Of a stretch of DNA of 64,000 nucleotides, positions 24,349 through 32,057 are shown one piece after another. Source of the DNA: Micromonospora mirobrigensis (lineage in GTDB: Bacteria; Actinomycetota; Actinomycetes; Mycobacteriales; Micromonosporaceae). The notes under the pieces are model-generated. The model worked only from the letters and a program-made list of their open reading frames with translations, made no database searches and was not told where the DNA came from. The DNA lies in contig NZ_FMCX01000001.1 of NCBI RefSeq assembly GCF_900091555.1, forward strand, positions 558,001 through 622,000. The letters are read 5' to 3'. The position numbers and the translations under genes were made by a program. Positions within the stretch are counted from its first letter, which is position 1. Every line of letters starts with the position of its first letter.

Positions 24349-26337
24349 TCAGGCCGACGCCGGGGAGTCCGACTCGGCGCGACGCTGGGCGAAGGTGGCG
24401 AACGCCGTGAGCGACTCGGGGTTGACCAGCGCGCCCTTGGCTGCGGCGCTCTCCACCGGGGTGCCGGTGAGGATCTTCTTGACCGGCACCTCCAGCTTCT
24501 TCGCGCTCAGCGTGCGCGGCACCGCCCGCACCTGGTGGATCTCGTCCGGGATGTGCCGCGGCGACAGGGCGGTCCGCAGCTCCCGGCAGATCTTGCGCCG
24601 CAGCGCGTCGTCCAGCTCCAGCCCGTCGGCGAGGACCACGAAGAGCAGCAGCTCACCGGCGCCGCCCTCGTCGTCCTCCAGGTGCACCACCACCGAGTCG
24701 ACGACCTCGTCCAGCCCCTCCACCACCGAGTAGAACTCGGCGGTGCCCAGCCGGACGCCGCCCCGGTTCAGGGTGGCGTCGGAGCGGCCGGTGATCACGC
24801 AGCCGCCCCGGGAGTTGATGGTGATCCAGTCGCCGTGCCGCCACACCCCCGGATAGACCTCGAAGTAGGCCTCCCGGTAGCGCCGGCCGTCCGGGTCGTT
24901 CCAGAACCCGACCGGCATGCTCGGCATCGGCTCGGTGATCACCAGCTCGCCGAGCTCACCGATGACCGGCGTGCCGTCGGCCGAGCGGGCCTCCACCTTC
25001 GCCCCGAGCGCCCGGCAGGTGATCTCCCCGGCGTGCACCGGCAGCAGCGGCACCCCACCGACGAAGCCGGTGCAGACGTCCGTGCCGCCGGAGAGGGACT
25101 GGAGCTGGAGGTCGGCGCCGACGTTCTCGTACACCCAGGTGAAGCCCTCGGCGGGCAGCGGCGCGCCGGTCGAGCCCACCCCGCGCAGCGCGGACAGGTC
25201 GGCGATCTCCGCGGGGACCAGGCCGGCCTTGCGGCAGGCCAGCAGGAACGGCGCCGAGGTGCCGAAGTACGTGGTGCCGGTCTCGGCCGCCAACCGCCAC
25301 AGCGCGCCCAGGTCCGGGTGGCCCGGGTTGCCGTCGAAGAGCACGATCGCCGCACCCACCGCCGGCCCGGAGACCAGGAAGTTCCACATCATCCAGCCGG
25401 TGGTGGTGAACCAGAAGAACCGGTCCGCCGGGCCCAGGTCGTGGTGCAGGGCCAGCATCTTCAGGTGCTCCAGCAGGATGCCGCCGTGGCCGTGCACGAT
25501 CGGCTTCGGCAGCCCGGTGGTGCCGGAGGAGTAGAGCACGTAGAGCGGGTGGTCGAACGGCACCGGCGTGAAGGTCAGCGGCTCGTCGGTCGCGGCGGCC
25601 AGTTCGTCCCAGGAGATCGCGCCCTCGGGGGCCGCGGCGGCCGGGTCGAGGTAGCCGACGGAGACCGTGTGCGCCAGCGACGGCAGCGCCCCCCGGATCG
25701 CCTCGACCTCACCCCGGCGGTCCACCGGCTTGTCGCCGTACCGGTAGCCGTCCACGGCCACCAGCACCTTCGGCTCGATCTGCTGCCAGCGGTCGGTGAC
25801 GCTGCGGGTGCCGAACTCCGGCGCGCAGGAGGAGAAGACCGCGCCCAGGCTCGCCGTGGCGAGGAGCAGGACGTAGGTCTCCGGGATGTTCGGCGCGTAC
25901 GCCGCCACCCGGTCGCCCGCGCCGACACCGAGCCGGCGCAGCCCGGCCGCCACCCGACGGACCCGGTCGCGCAGCTCGCCGGCGGTCAGCGTCTGCGGCG
26001 CGCGGGTCTGCCCGTACGCGACCACCACCGGGTCGTCGTCGCCCCGGCCCGGCATCCGCAGCACGTTCTCCGCGTAGTTGAGCGTGGCGCCGGGGAACCA
26101 GCGGGTGCCCGGCATCTCCCGGCCGGCGAGGGTCGCCGTGGGCGGGGTGTGCGCGACCACCCCGAAGTAGTCCCAGATCGACCGCCAGAAGCCGTCCAGA
26201 TCGGTCACCGACCACTGCCACAGCGCGTCGTAGTCGGCGAACTCCAGCCCGCGGTGCTCGGCCAGCCAGCGCAGGTAGTCGCCGATCCGGGACCGCTGGC
26301 GTACGTCCGCCGGCGGCGTCCACAGCACGTCACCCAC
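24349..26337 (-). CDS. aacS: Acetoacetyl-CoA synthetase (acetoacetate--CoA ligase)
   Basis: 662-aa ATP-dependent ligase activating acetoacetate to its CoA ester in the cytoplasm, feeding ketone bodies or PHB products into metabolism. Features: start VLWTPPADVRQRSRIGDYLR; WFPGATLNYAENVLR typical of this family; the phosphate-binding loop YSSGTTGLPKPIVHGHGG; GRSDATLNRGGVRLGTAEFY; and the C-terminal catalytic lysine in LSAKKLEVPVKKI. The length equals characterised AacS. The GTG at 26337 fits the family start and has GGAGGG upstream; earlier codons are unconserved. It could accept related short oxo-acids. Confidence 0.92.
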   Translation of the reverse strand: MGDVLWTPPADVRQRSRIGDYLRWLAEHRGLEFADYDALWQWSVTDLDGFWRSIWDYFGVVAHTPPTATLAGREMPGTRWFPGATLNYAENVLRMPGRGDDDPVVVAYGQTRAPQTLTAGELRDRVRRVAAGLRRLGVGAGDRVAAYAPNIPETYVLLLATASLGAVFSSCAPEFGTRSVTDRWQQIEPKVLVAVDGYRYGDKPVDRRGEVEAIRGALPSLAHTVSVGYLDPAAAAPEGAISWDELAAATDEPLTFTPVPFDHPLYVLYSSGTTGLPKPIVHGHGGILLEHLKMLALHHDLGPADRFFWFTTTGWMMWNFLVSGPAVGAAIVLFDGNPGHPDLGALWRLAAETGTTYFGTSAPFLLACRKAGLVPAEIADLSALRGVGSTGAPLPAEGFTWVYENVGADLQLQSLSGGTDVCTGFVGGVPLLPVHAGEITCRALGAKVEARSADGTPVIGELGELVITEPMPSMPVGFWNDPDGRRYREAYFEVYPGVWRHGDWITINSRGGCVITGRSDATLNRGGVRLGTAEFYSVVEGLDEVVDSVVVHLEDDEGGAGELLLFVVLADGLELDDALRRKICRELRTALSPRHIPDEIHQVRAVPRTLSAKKLEVPVKKILTGTPVESAAAKGALVNPESLTAFATFAQRRAESDSPASA

Positions 26338-26487
26338 TGATCCACCCTCCCCTGGCCCGCGCACGACACTGTGAAATGGGCCGTGGCGCCATCTTGCCCT
26401 ACCTCGAAGCGTCATTCTCCGCAGCCGGGGTGGGTGGCGGGGCGTGGCCGCCCCACACCCCGCGGCCCCACCACGTGTGGGAACGCC

Positions 26488-27006
26488 TCAGCCGGCGCGG
26501 TGGGCCTGGATCGCGCGGCGCCTGGCCAGCCGGTGGGCGCGGCGGATCTCCGCCTCCCGGCAGCGGCGCTCGTCCTCCGGGGTCTCCGGCAGCACCGGCC
26601 GGACCGCGCGCGGCGCCCCGCCCACGTCCACACCCACGAAGACCAGGTACGCGGTGGCCACCCGGACCGGCTCGTCCTCGGCCGAGTCCCAGCGCTCGGC
26701 GACCACCCGGACGCCCACCTCCATCGAGGTGGTGCCGGTCCAGTTCACCTGGGCGTGCGCGTGCACCAGGTCACCGACCCGGACCGGCTCCGAGAAGACG
26801 ATCTCGTCGATCGACGCGGTGACCGCCGTACCGCCGCTGTGCCGGGCCGCCGCGGCTCCGGCCACGTCGTCGACGAACTTCATCAACACCCCACCGTGCA
26901 CGGTTCCGTACAGGTTGACGTCAACAGCGGTCATGATCCGGCTGAGCGTGACGCGGGAGTACGACGTCGGCTTGCCGGGCGGAGCGGCGGAGGGGTGCTC
27001 GGTCAT
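26488..27006 (-). CDS. Acyl-CoA thioesterase, hotdog fold (YciA/BACH-like)
   Basis: 172-aa hotdog enzyme hydrolysing acyl-CoA. The conserved motif NLYGTVHGGVLMKFVDDVAG carries the usual catalytic Asp-containing helix, followed by SIDEIVFSEPVRVGDLVHAH and GTTSMEVGVRVVAERW. The last 35 residues are a charged arginine-rich helix. It lies 150 bp downstream of aacS in reverse order of transcription (this gene first), so both could be on one transcript. Chain-length preference cannot be read from sequence. The ATG is at 27006, 23 bp from a divergent gene. Confidence 0.88.
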   Translation of the reverse strand: MTEHPSAAPPGKPTSYSRVTLSRIMTAVDVNLYGTVHGGVLMKFVDDVAGAAAARHSGGTAVTASIDEIVFSEPVRVGDLVHAHAQVNWTGTTSMEVGVRVVAERWDSAEDEPVRVATAYLVFVGVDVGGAPRAVRPVLPETPEDERRCREAEIRRAHRLARRRAIQAHRAG

Positions 27007-27029
27007 GGGGAAAACGGTACGGTGCGCGG

Positions 27030-27704
27030 ATGCGACATCTCTGGAGCTTCCTCGCCGGGCTGGTGGTGGCGCCGCTCACGTGGGTGCTGATCACCCTCGG
27101 ACAGGACGGGTCGAGTCACACCATCACCCGTTGGGCGGAGATCGGCACGTTCAACACCGCCAATCTCATCGAGCCCGCCGTGTACCTCGGCGTCGCCGGC
27201 ATCCTGCTCGGGCTGGTCGGCAGCCTGCGGATCTCCCCGCTCGGGCCGATCGTCGCCGGACTGCTGCTGGTCACCCCGTACGTCGGGATGTTCGTCGCGC
27301 CCTTCACCGTGCGTGACCGCATCCCCGAGGGCTGGAAGGTCCTCGGCGATCCACTGCCGCTGCGGCTGCCGGTGGAGAACGGCACCCTGTTCCTGATCGG
27401 GGTCCTGCTGCTGCTGGCGGCGTTCAGTGGCCAGCGGTGGCGGCAGTGGCCGCGTCCGGCGGCCGAGGCGGAGCTGACCTCGGCCCCCGTGGACGAGCCG
27501 ATCGAGAACACCTTCACGCTGAGCGACTGGCCGCCGGCCGGCGAACGGAGCGAGCGGGACACGGCCCCGCTGACCCTCGGCTATCCCGATCCGACACCCA
27601 CCGAACCGCTGGAACCGCTGCCCCGCCGCACCGGCGGCGAGTCGCCGTGGAGCGCGCCCCCGCGCGGCCAGCAGCGCGCGGAGGGTGGCACCGAGTACCG
27701 CTGA
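27030..27704 (+). CDS. Membrane protein of unknown function
   Basis: 224 aa with four predicted membrane helices (LWSFLAGLVVAPLTWVLITL; AVYLGVAGILLGLVGSL; GPIVAGLLLVTPYVGMFVA; GTLFLIGVLLLLAAF). A hydrophilic C-terminal tail of about 85 residues rich in Pro, Glu and Thr follows, probably cytoplasmic and disordered. The ATG at 27030 lies only 23 bp from the divergent thioesterase start, so the two promoters overlap the opposite coding regions. No family with a known role is recognised. Confidence 0.75.
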   Translation: MRHLWSFLAGLVVAPLTWVLITLGQDGSSHTITRWAEIGTFNTANLIEPAVYLGVAGILLGLVGSLRISPLGPIVAGLLLVTPYVGMFVAPFTVRDRIPEGWKVLGDPLPLRLPVENGTLFLIGVLLLLAAFSGQRWRQWPRPAAEAELTSAPVDEPIENTFTLSDWPPAGERSERDTAPLTLGYPDPTPTEPLEPLPRRTGGESPWSAPPRGQQRAEGGTEYR

Positions 27705-27724
27705 GTTCCCGACCGGAGACGACC

Positions 27725-27772
27725 GGGGACGTCCCGGGTGGGGCGGAGCTGACCACCACCCGGGATGTCCTC
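27725..27772 (+). terminator. Terminator hairpin after the membrane-protein gene
   Basis: Arms at 27725-27741 and 27756-27772 pair almost completely (core GACGTCCCGGGTGG, mismatches only as G-T wobbles) around a 14-nt loop, 20 bp after the stop at 27704. Confidence 0.6.
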
Positions 27773-27779
27773 CCGACCT

Positions 27780-27867
27780 TCGTCTACTTCTTGAAACAAA
27801 CCTTATAAATATTGATGAATGCCGGTACGGTGTTGGTCTGAGCTGGCCGCACCGATGGGAAACCGCC
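27780..27867 (+). promoter_or_regulatory. Probable chitinase promoter region
   Basis: A rare AT-rich island (TTGAAACAAACCTTATAAAT at 27792-27811) followed by TTGGTCTGAGC before the start. TTGAAA could be a -35 box, but no well-spaced -10 is certain. GGTCTGAG only loosely resembles the direct-repeat operators of Streptomyces chitinase genes. Confidence 0.35.
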
Positions 27868-29001
27868 ATGACATCTCCGACCAACGGCCGCCCACGACTC
27901 CGGACCTGGGCCGCACTGGCCGTCCTGGCCACGACGTGCGGTGTGGTGACCGCGACGGGGCAGCCGGCCTCGGCCGCCGCCACCGGTCCGATCACCGGGC
28001 TGGCCGGCAAGTGCATCGGCGCCGCGGGCGGCAGGACCGCCAACGGCACGGCGATCGACCTGTACTCGTGCGTCGGCGACCCCACCCAGCAGTGGACGCT
28101 CCCGGGCGACGGCACCATCCGCACCGCCGGGAAGTGCATGGACGTGGCGGGCGCCGGGACCACGGACGGGACGAAGGTCCAGTTGTGGGACTGCAACGGC
28201 ACGTCCGCGCAGCAGTGGGTCCACACCGGCAGCCGGGACCTGGTGAATCCGCACGCCAACAAGTGCCTCGACCTCACCGGGGCGTCGTCGGCGGACCTCA
28301 CCGTGACCCAGATCTGGACCTGCACCGGCGGCGCCAACCAGAAGTGGAACGTCCCCGGCGGCAGCACCCCGCCCGCGCCCGGGGGCTTCGTGGTGAGCGA
28401 GACGCAGTTCAACCAGATGTTCCCCAACCGCAACGGGTTCTACAGCTACAGCGGGCTGGTGGCGGCGATGAGCGCGTACCCGCAGTTCACCACGAGCGGC
28501 AGCGACACCGTACGCCGGCAGGAGGCGGCCGCGTTCCTGGCCAACGTCAACCACGAGACCGGCGGCCTGATGTACGTCGTCGAGCTGAACACCGCCAACT
28601 ACCCGAACTACTGCGACTGGGGCCAGCCGTACGGGTGCCCGGCCGGACAGGCCGCCTACTACGGGCGTGGTCCGCTCCAGCTGTCGTGGAACTTCAACTA
28701 CAAGGCCGCCGGCGACGCCCTGGGCCTCAACCTGCTGGGCAACCCCTGGCTGGTGCAGAACGACAGCGCCGTGGCGTGGAAGACCGGCCTGTGGTTCTGG
28801 ATGACCTCGACCGGCGCGGGTCGGATGACCGGCCACGACGCGATGGTCAACAGCGCCGGGTTCGGCGAGACCATCCGCACCATCAACGGCAGCCTCGAGT
28901 GCAACGGCGCCAACCCGGGCCAGGTCCAGAGCCGGGTCGACGCCTACCAGCGGTTCACCCAGATCCTCGGGGTCCCCGCCGGCGGCAACCTGTACTGCTG
29001 A
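27868..29001 (+). CDS. Secreted GH19 chitinase with N-terminal ricin-type (CBM13) lectin domain
   Basis: 377-aa extracellular enzyme that hydrolyses chitin. A signal peptide covers residues 1-36 (LAVLATTCGVVTATG, cleavage near ASAA). A beta-trefoil lectin domain of about 130 residues has three QxW repeats (QQWTL, QQWVH, QKWNV). After a short GSTPPAPGG linker comes a GH19 domain of about 210 residues: NHETGG holds the catalytic acid Glu, and YYGRGPLQLSWNFNY is the family signature. The ATG at 27868 begins the signal peptide. The upstream 160 bp is unusually AT-rich for this genome near 27786-27825. Fungal-wall or chitin feeding is the likely role. Confidence 0.95.
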   Translation: MTSPTNGRPRLRTWAALAVLATTCGVVTATGQPASAAATGPITGLAGKCIGAAGGRTANGTAIDLYSCVGDPTQQWTLPGDGTIRTAGKCMDVAGAGTTDGTKVQLWDCNGTSAQQWVHTGSRDLVNPHANKCLDLTGASSADLTVTQIWTCTGGANQKWNVPGGSTPPAPGGFVVSETQFNQMFPNRNGFYSYSGLVAAMSAYPQFTTSGSDTVRRQEAAAFLANVNHETGGLMYVVELNTANYPNYCDWGQPYGCPAGQAAYYGRGPLQLSWNFNYKAAGDALGLNLLGNPWLVQNDSAVAWKTGLWFWMTSTGAGRMTGHDAMVNSAGFGETIRTINGSLECNGANPGQVQSRVDAYQRFTQILGVPAGGNLYC

Positions 29002-29007
29002 CGCCGC

Positions 29008-29050
29008 ACCTGGCGTGGATCACCCTGGCCCGGGGTGATCCACGCCAGGT
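29008..29050. terminator. Perfect bidirectional terminator between chitinase and acyl-CoA dehydrogenase genes
   Basis: An 18-bp perfect stem (ACCTGGCGTGGATCACCC at 29008-29025 and its complement at 29033-29050) with a 7-nt loop sits 6 bp from each of two convergent stop codons. Confidence 0.85.
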
Positions 29051-29055
29051 CCCGA

Positions 29056-30219
29056 TCAGCCCTTCAGCAGCTGACGCGCCATGACGATGCGCTGCACCTG
29101 GTTGGTGCCCTCGTAGATCTGAGTGATCTTGGCGTCCCGCATCATCCGCTCGACCGGGTAGTCACGGGTGTAGCCGTAGCCGCCGAGCAGCTGCACCGCG
29201 TCGGTGGTGATCTCCATGGCGGCGTCCGAGGCGAAGCACTTCGCCGCCGCGCCGAAGTACGTCAGGTCGGCGTCGCCGCGCTCCGACTTGCCGGCCGCCG
29301 CGTACGTCAGCTGCCGCGCCGCCTCCAGCTTCATGCCCATGTCGGCGAGCATGAACTGGATGCCCTGGAAGTCGGCGACCGCCTTGCCGAACTGCTTGCG
29401 CTCCTTGACGTACCCCTTGGCGTAGTCCAGCGCGCCCTGGGCGATGCCGAGCGCCTGCGCGGCGATGGTGACCCGGGTGTGGTCCAGGGTCTTCATCGCG
29501 GTGGCGAAGCCGGTCCCCTCGGCGCCGATCATCCGGTCGGCCGGGATCCGCACGTTGTCGAAGTAGACCTCGCGGGTCGGCGAGCCCTTGATGCCGAGCT
29601 TCTTCTCCGGGGCGCCGAAGCTGACCCCCGGGTCGGACTTCTCGACCACGAAGGCCGAGATGCCCTTCGACCGGGCTGTGGGATCGGTCACAGCGAAGAC
29701 GGTGTAGTACTCCGACACGCCGGCGTTGGTGATCCACCGCTTCACGCCGTTGAGCACCCAGTGGTCGCCGTCGCGGACCGCCCTGGTGGTCATCGAGACG
29801 GCGTCGCTGCCCGCCTCCGGCTCGGAGAGGCAGTACGAGAACATCGCGTCACCGGAGGCCACCGGGGTCAGGTACTTCCGCTTCAGCTCCTCCGACCCGG
29901 CCAGGATCAGCGGCATGGTGCCCAGCTTGTTCACCGCCGGGATCAGCGAGGAGGAGGCGCAGGCCCGCGCCACCTCCTCGATCACGATGGCCGTGGCCAG
30001 GGCATCCGCCCCGGCACCGCCGTACTCGACCGGGATGTGCGGCGCGTGGAAGTCCGCGGCCCGCAGGGCGTCGTAGGACGCCTTGGGGAACTCGCCGGTC
30101 TCGTCGGCCTCGGCGGCGTTCGGGGCCACCTTCGCCTCGCAGACCTCACGGACCGCCTCCCGGATCGCATCGTGCTCCTCGGGCAACCGGTAGACGTCGA
30201 ACGACTCCTCTGCGGCCAT
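29056..30219 (-). CDS. Acyl-CoA dehydrogenase
   Basis: 387-aa FAD enzyme catalysing alpha-beta dehydrogenation of acyl-CoA in beta-oxidation or branched-chain catabolism. It has the three-domain plan: an N-terminal helical part with EEHDAIREAVREVCEAKVAP, the middle strand segment YCLSEPEAGSDAVSMTTRAV that binds FAD and substrate, and the C-terminal IYEGTNQVQRIVMAR with the catalytic-base Glu. The ATG at 30219 has AGGGGAGGGG upstream; the longer reading adds 28 unconserved residues. Convergent with the chitinase, divergent from UDP-glucose dehydrogenase. Chain-length class is uncertain; it resembles short- and medium-chain members. Confidence 0.92.
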   Translation of the reverse strand: MAAEESFDVYRLPEEHDAIREAVREVCEAKVAPNAAEADETGEFPKASYDALRAADFHAPHIPVEYGGAGADALATAIVIEEVARACASSSLIPAVNKLGTMPLILAGSEELKRKYLTPVASGDAMFSYCLSEPEAGSDAVSMTTRAVRDGDHWVLNGVKRWITNAGVSEYYTVFAVTDPTARSKGISAFVVEKSDPGVSFGAPEKKLGIKGSPTREVYFDNVRIPADRMIGAEGTGFATAMKTLDHTRVTIAAQALGIAQGALDYAKGYVKERKQFGKAVADFQGIQFMLADMGMKLEAARQLTYAAAGKSERGDADLTYFGAAAKCFASDAAMEITTDAVQLLGGYGYTRDYPVERMMRDAKITQIYEGTNQVQRIVMARQLLKG

Positions 30220-30463
30220 GTGGCCCCTCCCCTTCACCGCTATCATGCGCAGTCTGAAGCGTCGCCTGACCGCTGACCGCGCAGAGTGAAGGATAGCGAC
30301 CACCGTTCAGGTGACCCTTACCGCCGCGTAGGCTCGTGCATGATAGGCGTCGAAGTCGAGCGGCGATCTTCAAAAGGACAGGAATCCCCCTCGGTGTCCA
30401 GCCAGACACCGGGGCCGATTGCGACGCGACGAGGCGCCGCCAGCGCGAGCGGAGAAGACAGGC

Positions 30464-31891
30464 GTGACGATCCCGTACCCGAACAGCCAGCCGGTGCCGC
30501 CCATCGCCGCAGTGAGCCCGCCGTCCGGCGCGGCGCGGCCCCGGGTGACCTTCCTCGGCACCGGTTACCTCGGCGCGACGTACGCCATCTGCTATGCCGA
30601 GCTCGGCTACGAGGTGCTCGGCTTCGACGTCGACGCCGACAAGATCGCCAAGCTCAACTCCGGCGAGGTGCCGATCCACGAGCCGGGCCTGGACGAGCTG
30701 CTGCGGCGTAACCTCGCCGCCGGGCGGCTGCGGTTCAGCACCGACATCGCCGAGACCGCCGACTTCGGCGACGTCCACTTCATCTGCGTCGGCACCCCGC
30801 AGCGGGCCGACGGCATGGGCGCCGACCTGTCGTACGTCGAGGCGTCGGTGACCGGCCTGGCCCAGCACCTGACCCGCAAGTCGCTCATCGTCGGCAAGTC
30901 CACCGTCCCGGTCGGCACCGCCGAGTGGGTGGAGCAGCTGGTCGGCAAGCACACCCCCTCCGACCTGGGCGTCGAGGTGGCATGGAGCCCCGAGTTCCTC
31001 CAGGAGGGCTTCGCCGTCGACGACGTGCTGCGGCCCAACCGGATCGTGGTCGGCGTCAAGAGCGAGTGGGCCAACGGCATGCTCTACGCCGCCCACAAGG
31101 GCGTCTTCGACCTGGCCGCCACCGAGGACCGCGAGGTCCCGCTGGTGGTCACCGACTTCGCCACCGCCGAGCTGGTCAAGGTCGCCGCGAACGCCTTCCT
31201 CGCCACCAAGATCTCCTTCATCAACGCGATGGCCGAGGTCTGCGAGGCCGCCGGCGGCGACGTCACCCAGCTGGCCCGGGCCATCGGGTACGACCCGCGG
31301 ATCGGCAACCGGTTCCTCCAGGCCGGCCTCGGCTTCGGCGGCGCCTGCCTGCCCAAGGACATCCGCGCCTTCCAGGCCCGGGCGCAGGAGCTGGGCGCCG
31401 GCGAGGCGCTGCGCTTCCTGCACGAGGTCGACCTGATCAACCTGCGCCGGCGTACCCGGGTGCTCCAGCTCTCCGCCGACCTGCTCGGCCGCCGCTCCGG
31501 CCCGGCCGGGCCGGACTTCTCCGGCACCCGGATCGCCGTGCTCGGCGCGACCTTCAAGCCCAACACCGACGACGTACGCGACGCCCCGGCGCTCGCCGTG
31601 GCCGGGCTGCTGCACAAGGCCGGCGCCGACGTGCACGTCTACGACCCGCAGGGCGCCGAGAACGCCCGCCGGGCGATGCCGGAGCTGAACTACGAGACCA
31701 GCATGGCCGACGCGGTGACCGGCGCCGACCTGGTCTGCGTGCTCACCGAGTGGGCCGACTTCCGCAACGCCGACCCGGTCGCCCTCGGCGAGCTGGCCGC
31801 CGGCCGCCGGGTCGTCGACGGTCGCAACTGCCTCGACGCCACCCTCTGGACCCAGGCCGGCTGGGACTACCGGGGCATGGGCCGCCCCTGA
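30464..31891 (+). CDS. UDP-glucose 6-dehydrogenase
   Basis: 475-aa NAD-dependent enzyme that oxidises UDP-glucose to UDP-glucuronate for cell-surface polysaccharides. The Rossmann motif is GTGYLGATYA, the central domain has KSTVPVGTAEWVEQL, the catalytic Cys295 is in GFGGACLPKD, and the C-terminal UDP-binding domain contains GATFKPNTDDVRDAPAL. I chose the GTG at 30464 (GGAG nine bases upstream) because it is closest to the conserved domain; a TTG 15 codons earlier gives the longer reading. The first 25 residues are Pro-rich. No partner polysaccharide genes are adjacent. Confidence 0.92.
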   Translation: MTIPYPNSQPVPPIAAVSPPSGAARPRVTFLGTGYLGATYAICYAELGYEVLGFDVDADKIAKLNSGEVPIHEPGLDELLRRNLAAGRLRFSTDIAETADFGDVHFICVGTPQRADGMGADLSYVEASVTGLAQHLTRKSLIVGKSTVPVGTAEWVEQLVGKHTPSDLGVEVAWSPEFLQEGFAVDDVLRPNRIVVGVKSEWANGMLYAAHKGVFDLAATEDREVPLVVTDFATAELVKVAANAFLATKISFINAMAEVCEAAGGDVTQLARAIGYDPRIGNRFLQAGLGFGGACLPKDIRAFQARAQELGAGEALRFLHEVDLINLRRRTRVLQLSADLLGRRSGPAGPDFSGTRIAVLGATFKPNTDDVRDAPALAVAGLLHKAGADVHVYDPQGAENARRAMPELNYETSMADAVTGADLVCVLTEWADFRNADPVALGELAAGRRVVDGRNCLDATLWTQAGWDYRGMGRP

Positions 31892-31911
31892 CGAAGGCCC
31901 TCCACCGGCGT

Positions 31912-31956
31912 GACGGCCGGCCGCGGAACTCCCCGCGGCCGGCCGTCGATGTTTTT
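31912..31956 (+). terminator. Classical rho-independent terminator after the UDP-glucose dehydrogenase gene
   Basis: A 15-bp perfect stem (31912-31926 with 31933-31947, loop AACTCC) is followed by GATGTTTTTG. It is the only hairpin in the window with a clear U-tract. Confidence 0.9.
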
Positions 31957-32057
31957 GTTGCCACCGAGGCGGTGCCAACGGTCGAAATCCGCGCCGGCTT
32001 TGGGCATGCTGCGACAGTGGAAGTCCACAGTGCGGTCCAGCCGGGTGGAGGGGTGTC

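Noticed and set aside
26431..26470. A hairpin GGGGCG-TGGC-CGCCCC between aacS and the thioesterase
   Set aside because: The stem is only 6 bp and such stems arise often at this GC content; both genes read in the same direction, so a terminator is possible but not supported.
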